Origin: an uncultured Victivallales bacterium
Lineage (GTDB): Bacteria > Verrucomicrobiota > Lentisphaeria > Victivallales > UBA1829
Reading direction: 5' to 3'
Length of the DNA stretch: 64,000 nucleotides
Assembly (NCBI GenBank): GCA_944390735.1
Contig: CALXRL010000001.1
Coordinates: 1 to 64,000, forward strand
Position 1 is the stretch's first letter, and each line of letters opens with the position of its first letter. The notes under the pieces were generated by a model that saw nothing but the letters and a program-made list of their open reading frames with translations, was not told the origin of the DNA and did no database searches. The position numbers were made by a program, and so were the translations under genes. Shown piece by piece: positions 36,491-45,700 of the stretch.

Positions 36491-39118
36491 ATGAGTGCTG
36501 AGCGAAGACCTGAACCCGGCCTCTATCCGTTCTGGTTCTGGAACGGAGTGGAGGAGGAACGTGAGATTGAACGACAGCTGGAATGGATGGCGCGGATCGG
36601 CTGCAAAGGCGCGGCGCTGCATTCCAGAACCGGAAACCGCATTGCGTATCTTTCCGACCGCTGGTTTGACCTGGTGCGCTGCGCCTGCCGGTGCGCACGG
36701 CGCCTGGGACTGAAAATCTGGCTTTATGACGAGGATGGCTATCCGAGCGGGAACGCCGGAGGCGCGGTTCAGCGTCTCCGTCCCGACCTGGTGCAGAAAA
36801 ATCTCCGGTATGAGTATTCGGGAACGGACCCGGAACATCCGGCGTTTGCCGCCTACGATCCGGTCACTTATCGGAAGATCTCCGAATGTTCGCTTCCGAA
36901 GGGAACGCCGGCGCTCCGCTTTTTCAAGGTTCTTGCGGAGATTCATGTGGATACCCTGAATCCGGAGAGCGCGGAGACCTTTCTGCAGTTGACGCATGAA
37001 AGATATTTTGCGGAACTGAAGGAGTTTTTCGGCGATCCGATCGAGGCGGTCTATACCGATGATGAGAGTTCGATGCTCTGTGCGAATTCCGGTCTGATCT
37101 GGTCGGAGGTGCTGGAGCGGGAGTATTCGGCGCGGTACGGCCGGCCGCTGGAGGAGATTCTTCCGCTTCTGGTCGAGAATCTGCCGGGCAGCGGCGAGGC
37201 GAGACGGGACTTTTTCTCGCTGGTTCAGGAGCTTTTCCTGAAAAATTTCATAGCTCCGCAGTGGTCCTGGTGCAGGGAACACGGGGTGGCGTATCTCGGG
37301 CACCTTGCCGGCGATGAGGGCAATTTCAACATCTATGTGAAGAACTTCGGCTCCGCCATGCCCTACTACATGCAGGAGGACATTCCCTCCATCGACGACT
37401 TCCTCTGCGACCGGAAGGATGCCGCGTATCTCCGCTTTGCCTACAATGACGCTTCCAGCCGCTGGATGGATCACGGATCGCGGAAGTTTCCGATTCTTCT
37501 GCCGTACAAGAATGCGTCCTCCATTTCGCATCAGTTCAAAGGGGATCTGTTTTCCTCCGAAACGCTGACCTTTCTGACCTGGGAATGTTCCCCCGACTTT
37601 CAGGATCTCCAGACGATGTTTGAAGTCGGACTTGGCGTGAATCTGATGACGCCCCACGCCTTCTACTACACCGTGGGGGGCGGAACGAAGAAGGATTGTC
37701 CCCCGAGCTATTTCTTCCAGCAGCCCTGTTTTCCGGACTCCGGTTCGATGATCCGGAAGTGGACGCGTTCCGCCGCTCTGCTTTTGCGCGGACGCTTTCA
37801 CGCGGACACTCTGCTGATCTTTCCCGCCGGCATCTGGCGAATTTGCGACGGAGCCGATCTGGATCCCGAATTCAAACGGAAAACCGCCGGAAATTCTTTC
37901 ACGCTGGACCGGGTGGAACATGAGGTTTCCGAAGCGATGCTGGCTCTTCTGCGCCGTCACGTCGGTTTTGATCTCGGCGACGAATTTCTGATGCGGGAGC
38001 GCGGCGTGGTCGAAGGGGGATGCCTGAGGCTCGGAGCCATGCGCTATTCCACCGTTGTCCTGGCGACGGATCTTCCGCTGGAAATCGAAACGCAGACTCT
38101 TCTGGACTCCTTCCGCGCATCGGGGGGACGGATTCTCTCCGCATCGCCGGAAGAGCTGGACACGCTTGTTCCGGATGTCCGGATATCCGGCGAAGGAACG
38201 GAGGAAATCCTGGTTCAGGCCCGCGACTGCGACTCCTTCCGGGAGCTGTTTTTGCTCAATCTTTCCGGACGCGATCTGGCGCCGCGCTTTGCCGTTGACT
38301 CCGCCTTTTCCCTGTATGATCCCGAGTGCGGCAAGGTTGTTTTCCGCGGGAGGGAGCTGCCGGAGGGATTCCTGCTCCGGGAGGGCGCGTCTCTCTTTGT
38401 TCTGCCGGAATCGTTTGAGGGCGAGGGGGAAATCGCGTTTGAAGAGAGCATTTATTCCTCTTTCCACGGGGAGTCCGAACCGCTTCTGCGTTCTGTTCGT
38501 CCTCTGAACGACAACATTCTGGCGTTCCGCCATGCTTCCGATGTGACGTTCGAGCTTCCCGAGGGCGTGCGCATTACGGCGCTTTACGGAGAAAATCTCC
38601 GGGACAGCGGGATGTGTGTGAACGGTGTTCGTGTAACTCCGGAGGCGCTTCCCTCCCATCCCGCCGATCCGTGCTACACAGGAGTTTCCGGCGAAGGGCT
38701 CTTCCGCCCCGGAACCAACCGGATCACCTTCGACCGGGAGGTGGAGACGCTTTATCTGGCCGGACCTTTCCAGCTGGCCGCTTCCTCTCCGGTTTTCCGT
38801 TCCGGGGAAATTCCCCTGACATACGGCAATCTTGCCGCCCAGGGCTATCCCTTCTACTGGGGCGCCATGGAGTATGCGTTCGAATTTGAAGGATCCTTCC
38901 GCTTCCTGCAACTGGAACTGGACGGTTCCGCGGAGGTCTTCCTGAACGGGAAATGCGTCGGAACGATCACGAACCGTCCCTCGCTGCTCTCCCTTTCCGG
39001 ATTCTGTTCCTCCGGGACAAACACCATGAAGGTTGTGCTGCGGAATCTGGCGCAGAACTTCATCTGTGCGGATCATCCGGCTCCGTTCGGCATCCGCCGT
39101 GCGGCGCTCCGGAGCTAG
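36491..39118 (+). CDS. Large putative glycoside hydrolase, related to the 12050 gene
   Basis: The protein has 875 residues and no signal peptide. The opening RRPEPGLYPFWFWNGVEEE and IGCKGAALHSRTGNRIAYLSDRWFDLV, then IWLYDEDGYPSGNAGGAVQR, match segment by segment the protein at 12050-14326 (YLSEEWF, FWLYDEFNWPSGQCGGKI). PIEAVYTDDESSMLC corresponds to its KGIFSDEPSF. The C-terminal 120 residues are a jelly roll (FQLAASSPVFRSG, LELDGSAEVFLNGKCVGTITNRPSLLSL). A GH106-like or unclassified family is likely. The ATG at 36491 has AAGGAG 8 bases upstream. A TATAGT (36460-36465) is the only -10-like box and has no good -35, suggesting activator dependence. Confidence 0.68.
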   Translation: MSAERRPEPGLYPFWFWNGVEEEREIERQLEWMARIGCKGAALHSRTGNRIAYLSDRWFDLVRCACRCARRLGLKIWLYDEDGYPSGNAGGAVQRLRPDLVQKNLRYEYSGTDPEHPAFAAYDPVTYRKISECSLPKGTPALRFFKVLAEIHVDTLNPESAETFLQLTHERYFAELKEFFGDPIEAVYTDDESSMLCANSGLIWSEVLEREYSARYGRPLEEILPLLVENLPGSGEARRDFFSLVQELFLKNFIAPQWSWCREHGVAYLGHLAGDEGNFNIYVKNFGSAMPYYMQEDIPSIDDFLCDRKDAAYLRFAYNDASSRWMDHGSRKFPILLPYKNASSISHQFKGDLFSSETLTFLTWECSPDFQDLQTMFEVGLGVNLMTPHAFYYTVGGGTKKDCPPSYFFQQPCFPDSGSMIRKWTRSAALLLRGRFHADTLLIFPAGIWRICDGADLDPEFKRKTAGNSFTLDRVEHEVSEAMLALLRRHVGFDLGDEFLMRERGVVEGGCLRLGAMRYSTVVLATDLPLEIETQTLLDSFRASGGRILSASPEELDTLVPDVRISGEGTEEILVQARDCDSFRELFLLNLSGRDLAPRFAVDSAFSLYDPECGKVVFRGRELPEGFLLREGASLFVLPESFEGEGEIAFEESIYSSFHGESEPLLRSVRPLNDNILAFRHASDVTFELPEGVRITALYGENLRDSGMCVNGVRVTPEALPSHPADPCYTGVSGEGLFRPGTNRITFDREVETLYLAGPFQLAASSPVFRSGEIPLTYGNLAAQGYPFYWGAMEYAFEFEGSFRFLQLELDGSAEVFLNGKCVGTITNRPSLLSLSGFCSSGTNTMKVVLRNLAQNFICADHPAPFGIRRAALRS

Positions 39119-39270
39119 GAACGGCCTCTTTCTCTGCGATCAGGATACCGGACGGAAGAGAGTTCCGGAAATCCGGGGAGGAATGCGTCTGTCTCCCCGG
39201 AACAGAACGGCGTGGACAACTCCGGGGTCGAAGGAAAAAGCACCGTGCGGTCCGGTCTTTTTCTAAAGTG

Positions 39271-39491
39271 GTTTCGATCGGTTTGACGCGGTTTCCCTGA
39301 TGCTGCTTTTTATCGCCGGTTTCAGGGAATTTCCGGATCGCGGGGAATCGGTTTCGATCGGTCGTGACGTGGTTTCCCTGATGCTGCTTTTTATCGCCGG
39401 TTTCAGGGGATTTCCGGATCGCGGGGAATCGGTTTCGATCGGTCGTGACGCGGCCCCCCCTCCCGGTGCGAATTTTTATCGCCGGCTCAGG
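39271..39491. repeat. 81-base tandem repeat with internal hairpins
   Basis: Copy 1 (39271-39350, 80 bases) and copy 2 (39351-39431, 81 bases) are nearly identical. A third, decayed copy runs to about 39491 and keeps TTTTTATCGCCGG. Each full copy contains TTCCCTGA and its inverse TCAGGGAA (39293-39300 and 39322-39329 in copy 1) enclosing a 21-base loop with TTTTTATCGCC. It lies between two convergent genes. The unit is a multiple of three, and one frame is open through both copies, but no ribosome binding site or start context supports a gene. Confidence 0.85.
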
Positions 39492-40665
39492 CGGACTTCC
39501 GGATCACGCCGAAATAGCTGTATGCCAGGAAGGCGAGGGTCGGTCCGAGTCCTCCGATGATCGGAGGAATGTATCCCTGCTTGCCGAGAACCAGAAAGAT
39601 CTCCGTCATCATCTGGAAGATCACAATGGCCGCGACCGCGGTGACGATGGAAAGGAAGATGCCCGCCCGTTCATTTTTGGCCGCCAGCGGCAGTCCGAGA
39701 AAAACACACAGGAAACAGACCCAGGGGAAGGCCAGACGGTAATACAAAATCGTGGAATAGATGTTTTTCAGCGACTTCACCATGTTCTGATTGTCCTTCA
39801 GAATGGAGTAGATCGCATAGGAGGAGAGCTCATCGGGGGGACGGACCGCATTTTTAATGTTGTCCGGAGTCTCCGAGATCTCCTTCGGGGAGAAGGTCAG
39901 CTCCCGGAAACGCTGTTCGCCGCCGGGAATGTGAATGACTTCGCTGTAAGGCGTTTTCTTGACCCCTTTGAAGGTCCAGCCTTTGACGGGATCGAAGAAT
40001 CCCTCTTCGGCGCTCATGTCCCAGGCGAGGAACCGCTTTCCGTTCTTGTCAATGCGGTACTGTTTCAGGATGATGTCGCGCTGATGACCGTCTTCGTCGA
40101 AATTTTTGAAGAGCCAGTCGCGCGTCTTGTCCGGACTGCGGTACTGGAGCATGCTGTACATCTGCGCCTTGTAGTTCTTGTTGCCAAGGGATTCAATGAC
40201 GATTTTTGCCTGCATGTCGCAGTCGGGAACCAGTTTCTCATTGAACCAGAAATTCAGAAACGTGACGCAGAGCGCCGCCACATAGATCGCCCCGCCGCAG
40301 CGGAGCAGCGAGATTCCGGATGCCCGCATCGCCGTGATCTCCCGCGTCCTTCCGAGATTCGCAATGGAGTACATGCAGGAAAGAAGAACCGAAATCGGAA
40401 GCACAAAGCGGATGTTTCCGGGCATTTTCAGCAGGAAGTATTTTGCCGCGACCAGCGGTGATGCCTTGTATTCCAGAAAGTCGGAAAGATCGTTGAAAAT
40501 ATCTCCGATCAGGAAGAGCAGCGTGAACGTGAACGCCAGAACGGAAAACGGAATCAGAAATTCCCGGAGAATGTAAAAATCAAGAATGGGAAGCCACTTG
40601 AAGGTTCTTCCGGTATTGATGGTATGTAATAAACTCCTGTCGCTCTTCATCATGTCTGCATTCAA
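39487..40665 (-). CDS. LptF/LptG family lipopolysaccharide export permease
   Basis: The protein has 392 residues. Three N-terminal membrane segments (about 32-55, 75-100, 120-140) and three C-terminal segments (about 305-325, 330-350, 360-385) flank a beta-jellyroll periplasmic domain of about 160 residues, the YjgP/YjgQ layout. LKMPGNIRFVLPISVLLSCMYSIANLGRTREITAMRASGISLLR is the conserved coupling region. With LptB it would pull lipopolysaccharide out of the inner membrane. The start is uncertain (ATG at 40665, 40653 or 40650), with no clear ribosome binding site. The 3' end reaches the hairpin repeat. Confidence 0.9.
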   Translation of the reverse strand: MNADMMKSDRSLLHTINTGRTFKWLPILDFYILREFLIPFSVLAFTFTLLFLIGDIFNDLSDFLEYKASPLVAAKYFLLKMPGNIRFVLPISVLLSCMYSIANLGRTREITAMRASGISLLRCGGAIYVAALCVTFLNFWFNEKLVPDCDMQAKIVIESLGNKNYKAQMYSMLQYRSPDKTRDWLFKNFDEDGHQRDIILKQYRIDKNGKRFLAWDMSAEEGFFDPVKGWTFKGVKKTPYSEVIHIPGGEQRFRELTFSPKEISETPDNIKNAVRPPDELSSYAIYSILKDNQNMVKSLKNIYSTILYYRLAFPWVCFLCVFLGLPLAAKNERAGIFLSIVTAVAAIVIFQMMTEIFLVLGKQGYIPPIIGGLGPTLAFLAYSYFGVIRKSA

Positions 40666-40738
40666 AGGTTCTGTGTTGAAATTTCATGCGGCCGGCGGGA
40701 GCATGGAACTTTTCCGCCGCATCCGGTTGAAATAAGAT

Positions 40739-40766
40739 AACATACAGCGGAAATGAAAAGAAACAA
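40739..40766 (-). promoter_or_regulatory. Possible promoter of the LptF/LptG-like gene
   Basis: On the minus strand, TTGTTT (40766-40761) and TATGTT (40744-40739) are 16 bases apart, 75 bases before the ATG. The -35 box is the T-tract of the rpsU terminator. Confidence 0.4.
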
Positions 40767-40810
40767 GCCGCAAAGGTGGTAAAATTCAGGAGAATTCCCA
40801 TCTTTGCGGC
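40755..40810 (-). terminator. Terminator of the rpoD-rpsU unit
   Basis: On the minus strand, GCCGCAAAG (40810-40802) pairs perfectly with CTTTGCGGC (40775-40767). The stem extends by TGG/CCA past a mismatch, and TTGTTTCTTTT follows. It lies 18 bases after the rpsU stop. The loop is long (about 20 bases). Confidence 0.6.
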
Positions 40811-40827
40811 CCGCGACAAGCCGTATC

Positions 40828-40995
40828 TCAGCCTCTGCGGCGCTGGGTCCGGCGTTTTTTCTCACTCGGTTTTTCGAAGTGTCTTCTGTTGCGAAGTTCC
40901 TTGAGGGTGCCTTCTTTGTCGAGTTTCTTCTTGAGTCTGCGGAGCGCGCGGTCGATCGGCTCGCCTTTCTTCAGTCTGACTTCGGTTGCTTCCAT
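40828..40995 (-). CDS. rpsU: 30S ribosomal protein S21
   Basis: A 55-residue basic protein reading [20 protein letters not shown] at the N terminus, then [20 protein letters not shown] and [10 protein letters not shown] at the end. This is the S21 pattern of a small helical, Arg/Lys-rich protein of the small ribosomal subunit that helps initiation. A strong GGAAGGGGGGTG ribosome binding site precedes the ATG at 40995. It lies 48 bases downstream of rpoD and is probably in the same transcript. In E. coli the order is rpsU-dnaG-rpoD; here rpoD comes first and dnaG is absent from the window. Confidence 0.93.
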   Translation of the reverse strand: MEATEVRLKKGEPIDRALRRLKKKLDKEGTLKELRNRRHFEKPSEKKRRTQRRRG

Positions 40996-41043
40996 TTTTT
41001 TCACCCCCCTTCCTTACTGAGTTGGTAACGTTTTCATGGTTTA

Positions 41044-42672
41044 TTAATCGCTTGTGAAATCGGCCTCGTCCGCAAGCATGGCCTTGAGCTTGCTGAGCGC
41101 CTGGTTCTGAATCTGTCTGACGCGTTCACGCGTTCTGCCGATCTCCTGACTGACCTCTTCCAGCGTGCGCGGACGGTTGTTGTCCAGTCCGAAACGCATC
41201 TTGAGAATCATGCGTTCGCGCTCGTCCAGATCGCGAAGGAGATCCATGAGTCGTCCGATGGATTCGACATCGCCGAGAATGCGGTCCGGCGTCATTGCTC
41301 CGCGGTCCGGGATGATATCCTGGAATTCGCCGTCCTCTCCCTGCTGAATCGGATCGTGAAGGGAGAAGGTTTTGAGATCCGCCAGACGCAGTCCCGCAAC
41401 GGTTCGTTCGCTGAAATCCAGATTGGCCGCGATTTCCGCATCGGTCGGTTCTCTGCCCAGTTTTTCCGCCAGTTTCATGCGGACCGATTTGATCTTGTTG
41501 ATCTTGCCCGCCGACTGAACCGGAATCCGGATCGTCCGGCTCTGATTGGCAAGCGCCCGGCGCATGGACTGCTTGATCCACCATGCCGCATAGGAGCTGA
41601 ATTTTGCTCCCTTGGCCGGATCAAATTTTTCCACGGCGCGCATGAGGCCGATGTTGCCTTCGGAGATCAGATCGAGCAGCGGCAGTCCGAGTCCCTTGAA
41701 GTCATGGGCGATCTTCACCACCAGACGCAGATTCGCCTGGATCAGCGTGGATCGTGCCACGTCGTGAGCTCCGGTGTCGCCGCCGTGAATTTTCGCCGCC
41801 AGTTCCACCTCCTCGTTTTTCGTGACGAGAGAGATCTGACCGATGTCCTGCATGTACACTTTCATCGTGTCGTTCTTGGATGCGGAAATCGGCGCCAGTT
41901 TGGCGGATTCTTTTTTCTTGTCGGCGGATTCGTCCTTTTTCTCATCCTCGAGTTCGGTGAGATCTTCATCCTCCTGAACCTTGTAGGCCTCCTGATCGTC
42001 GATCTCCTCGGTCAGAACGTCATCGGTGGTCGGTTCGGGATCGTCCTCGTAAGGAGGAAGATCGGCGAATTCGTCATCGGGTTTCGGAGGCGGAATGACG
42101 AAATCGTCGTCATCGTCGTCCTGTTTCTTTCCGGAGTTTCCGGCCGGAGGAGTCGTTTTTCCCGGAACGGGGAGTGCGGAATTTTTCTTCTCTTTTTCCT
42201 TCTTCTCCGTTTTTTTCGCGGAGACGACTTCCTTCTTCTTTTCCTGCACCGGTTCCGCCTTCGGCGTTTTTTCCGTTTTCTGGGACTTCTTCTTTTCCTG
42301 CACCGGTTCCGCCTTCGGCGTTTTTTCCGTCTTTTCGATCTTCTTTTTTTCCTGCACCGGTTCCGCCTTCAGGGGTTTTTCCGTGCTTTTTGCCGGTTTC
42401 TCCGCGGCGGTTTTCTTTTTCGAATCTTTCGCAGGGGCCGCGGGAACGGGAGCCGGGACTTTCTTGACCGTCAATTTTTTTTCCGTCGGTGACGATTTCT
42501 TTTCCGCACGATCATCTTTTTTTTCGCTCTTCTTTGCAGCGGAAGAGACCTCAGAAGCGACTTTTGCGCTCTTTTTTGCTTGGGAAACAGATTTTTCAGC
42601 AATTTTTACTGAAGACTTTTCGTCTTTGCCCTTGACATTTGGGCTTTTATCTTTTCTATTTTTCCCTGACAT
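41044..42672 (-). CDS. rpoD: RNA polymerase primary sigma factor with repetitive charged N terminus
   Basis: The protein has 542 residues from the ATG at 42672, chosen since upstream codons (to 42969) lie in mfd and lack similarity. Region 1.2 is VYMQDIGQISLVTKNEEVELAAKI. Region 2 contains ANLRLVVKIAHDFKGLGLPL and LDLISEGNIGLMRAVEKFDP, then FSSYAAWWIKQSMRRALANQ. Region 4 is RERMILKMRFGLDNNRPRTL and IGRTRERVRQIQNQALSKLK. Regions 2 and 4.2 match primary sigma factors, so -10 and -35 recognition should be standard, as the promoters here suggest. The first 260 or so residues are not a normal region 1.1: a Lys/Ala/Glu/Pro stretch with three 18-residue repeats, then an acidic run (DDDDDDFV ... DLTELEDE). 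Confidence 0.94.
   Translation of the reverse strand: MSGKNRKDKSPNVKGKDEKSSVKIAEKSVSQAKKSAKVASEVSSAAKKSEKKDDRAEKKSSPTEKKLTVKKVPAPVPAAPAKDSKKKTAAEKPAKSTEKPLKAEPVQEKKKIEKTEKTPKAEPVQEKKKSQKTEKTPKAEPVQEKKKEVVSAKKTEKKEKEKKNSALPVPGKTTPPAGNSGKKQDDDDDDFVIPPPKPDDEFADLPPYEDDPEPTTDDVLTEEIDDQEAYKVQEDEDLTELEDEKKDESADKKKESAKLAPISASKNDTMKVYMQDIGQISLVTKNEEVELAAKIHGGDTGAHDVARSTLIQANLRLVVKIAHDFKGLGLPLLDLISEGNIGLMRAVEKFDPAKGAKFSSYAAWWIKQSMRRALANQSRTIRIPVQSAGKINKIKSVRMKLAEKLGREPTDAEIAANLDFSERTVAGLRLADLKTFSLHDPIQQGEDGEFQDIIPDRGAMTPDRILGDVESIGRLMDLLRDLDERERMILKMRFGLDNNRPRTLEEVSQEIGRTRERVRQIQNQALSKLKAMLADEADFTSD
42234..42371 (-). repeat. 54-base tandem repeat within rpoD
   Basis: The string CCTGCACCGG recurs at 42243, 42297 and 42351 on the plus strand, exactly 54 bases apart. 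The encoded unit is KAEPVQEKKK plus 8 residues (KIEKTEKTP, KSQKTEKTP and KEVVSAKKT follow QEKK). The conservation at base level suggests recent copying. Confidence 0.85.
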
Positions 42673-42745
42673 GATTTCGCTTTTGTTGTTGGGTTTACCG
42701 GAATGTGAAAATTCCGGTGGTTTCTTCAAACAAATACAGTTGGAT

Positions 42746-42774
42746 ACTATACACGAAAGATGCAGAAAAGTAAA
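42746..42774 (-). promoter_or_regulatory. Possible rpoD promoter inside the mfd start
   Basis: On the minus strand, TTTACT (42774-42769) and TATAGT (42751-42746) are 17 bases apart, with a 67-base leader to the rpoD ATG. The -35 box lies within the first codons of mfd (ATG at 42760), so the two divergent transcription units overlap. Confidence 0.45.
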
Positions 42775-45700
42775 GAGGAAAACGAAAAATTTTTGAAAAA
42801 TATTTTTCTGAGACATCTTGGAGAGCTTCCGGACGCCTCGAAAAAAATTTTTCCGGTTGATGAAGACACCGCCGCACTGGAGGCCCTGAGAGTCTATCGA
42901 TCTTTCTCCGGCGGGCGGCGGGCGCTTCTTGCCGCGCCCTCCTATGGCATTGCGGAGCAGCTGCACCATGAAATCGGGATCTGGGCGGCCGCGGCGGGCT
43001 TGAAACTTTCAAGCTGTCTGCTGCCGGAGGGCTCCTGGCGGGATACCGTCACGCTCGATGACGAGGCGGAACGCGCCGAAGCACTGGCGCTGGCGGCCGG
43101 GGAGAATCCGCCGGATCTCTTCATCGGTTCCGTGCTGGCGTTTCTGTCGCCGGCCCCCAATCCCCGCGAGTTCTGCGGGTCGGAGATGATTCTTCACCGC
43201 GATGCTGTCGTCCCGATGGGCGCTCTGATTGAAAAACTCGTCGCCCTCGGATACGATGACGAACCGGAGGCAGTGGCGATGGGGGAATTCTCCCGGCGCG
43301 GCGGCATTCTGGACATCTACTCCCCGGGGATGCGCTATCCGGTCCGGCTGGAGTTCTTCGGCGATCAGATTGAATCCATGCGGGAGTATTCGCCGGATTC
43401 GGGACGTTCGCTGCGCGAAATCGACGTCTGCCGGGTCATTGCGCGGTCGGGATGCGAATCCGTCGAGGGGGGGGAGTACTTCGACTTCTCCGATTACGCC
43501 GGAGAGCGGTTCACCATTCTCTATTCGCCGGAAGCGTGTCTGGATGCTCTCCGCAAATACGGCGGAATCCATGCCGAGGAGCACTGGAAATCGTTTCTGG
43601 AGAAACAGGGGCCCGTCTATGAGCTGGCGTCCGAGATCGAATGTGCCGAACGGGGAATCCCGGTGGAACGCGACTGCATCGGAGTCTCTCCGGCGCTCCG
43701 GGCGTCCGCGGAGGAGAGCGCGGAGGCGGTGACGGAACTTTCCCGGCGTCTTTCCGTGGATTTCGTCTCCCGCTCCCTGGATTCGGGCATGCACGTGGTG
43801 CTCGCCGCGGCAAAGGAGTCCGATGCCGAACATATTGCCGAATGGCTTCGGGAGAACCGGCTTGCGGGGCGTGCGCATCTGTCGGTCCGGAAGCTGTTCA
43901 TTCCCTGCGGGATCCTTCTTCCGAAGCAGAAAATGGTTTTTCTGACCGAACGGGAGCTGTTTCCCGCCGTGCTGCGCGGAAAGGAGAGGGTCCGGCCGGA
44001 GAGCTCGCCGGAGGAGGATGTCGCCAGAGCGTCCGCCGGAGAACTCGAAAACATGGCGGATATCGAGGTGGGCGATCTGACCGTGCATCTCAACTACGGT
44101 CTCTGCCGCTACCGGGGACTGAAAAACATCCGCAGCGGCGGAAGCTCCATCGAGTCCCTGGTGCTGGAATTCGATGATGACGCCATGCTCTATGTGCCGG
44201 TCTGGCAGGCTCATCTGGTTTCCCGGTATGTGGGATCGCATGTGAAGGGGGCGCAGCTTTCGAAGCTGGGGTCTTCCCGATGGGCCAAGGCCCGCGAGGA
44301 GGCGGCCTCTTCCGCGCGGAATCTCGCCTGTGAAATGCTTCGGATGCAGGCGATCCGGAAGTCCGCGCCGGGTCTCCCGTTCCCCAGGGACGGATACGAT
44401 CAGAAGCTCTTTGAGGACTCCTTCCCCTTCGATGAGACCGACGGACAGCGGAAGGCCATTGAAGAGATCAAACATGACATGGAGTCGGATCGTCCGATGG
44501 ACCGTCTGCTCTGCGGCGATGTCGGCTACGGCAAGACGGAGGTCGCAATGCGCGCCGCGTTCAAATGCGCGGTGTCCGGCAAGCAGGTCGCGATTCTCGT
44601 TCCGACAACCGTTCTCGCCCAGCAGCACTATCTGAGTTTCACGGAACGCTTTGCCGAATATCCGATCGTGATTGAAACCCTGACCCGGCTGAAAATGGGG
44701 AAGGCGAGAAGTCAGCTTCTGGCCCGTCTCGCGGAGGGCTCGGTCGACATCATCATCGGAACCCACTCCCTGATCGGAGCGGATGTGAAGTTCCACGATC
44801 TCGGGCTGGTCATCATCGACGAGGAACAGCGCTTCGGCGTGGAACACAAGGAGAAGCTCAAGGCGGTCCGCACCACCGTGGATGTGCTGACCATGACGGC
44901 AACGCCGATTCCCAGAACCCTGCACATGGCGATGTCCGGACTGCGGGACCTGAGCGCGATCACAACGGCTCCGGTGAAGCGTCTGCCGGTTCATACCGTG
45001 GTCGCCCAGCAGGAGGATGCTCTTGTCGCGGCCGCGCTTGCCCGGGAGCTCGGACGCGGCGGACAGGTCTTTTACATTCACAACCGCGTGAATTCCATTG
45101 AAAAGTGTGCCGATCGAGTCCGGTGTCTGGCTCCGGACGCCCGTGTCGCCGTGGCGCACGGACAGATGCGGGGGGTGCAGCTGGAGAACATCATGCAGCA
45201 GTTCATCGAGGGCGGAATCGACATTCTCGTCTGCACCACCATCATCGAGTCGGGAATCGACATTCCCAACGCGAACACCATGATTATCGAGCGCGCGGAC
45301 ACCTTCGGTCTGGCGGAACTGCATCAGCTTCGCGGCCGGGTCGGCCGCTGGAACCGCCAGGCCTACGCCTATCTTCTTCTGCCGCCGACCGGGGTCATGA
45401 CCACCGATGCCCGCAGAAGAATGGCGGCCATCCGGCGGTATACGCATCTGGGGTCGGGATTCCAGCTGGCGATTCGCGATCTGGAGATCCGCGGTGCCGG
45501 AAACATCATCGGCGCGGAACAGAGCGGACATGTGGATGCCATCGGTTTTCACCTCTACTGTCAGCTTCTGAAGGAGGCGGCGAATTCCCTGCGGGGAGTC
45601 AAGTCGCCGAAACTGGTCGAGTGCGATTTGAATCTTGATTTCCTGGAGTTCGCGCTGAAGGCGAAGGAGCCGCGCATTTCCGCCGGCATTCCGCCCTCCT

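Noticed and set aside
39271-39491. CRISPR array
   Set aside because: The units are contiguous tandem copies of 80-81 bases without unique spacers between short direct repeats, and no cas genes are nearby.
39300-39560. Open frame through the 81-base repeats (MLLFIAGFR... repeated)
   Set aside because: No ribosome binding site, and the frame exists because the unit is a multiple of three. It runs into the opposite-strand permease gene.
42673-42969. N-terminal extension of rpoD to an ATG at 42969
   Set aside because: The extra 99 codons lie inside mfd and past the rpoD promoter candidate, and they lack sigma-factor similarity.
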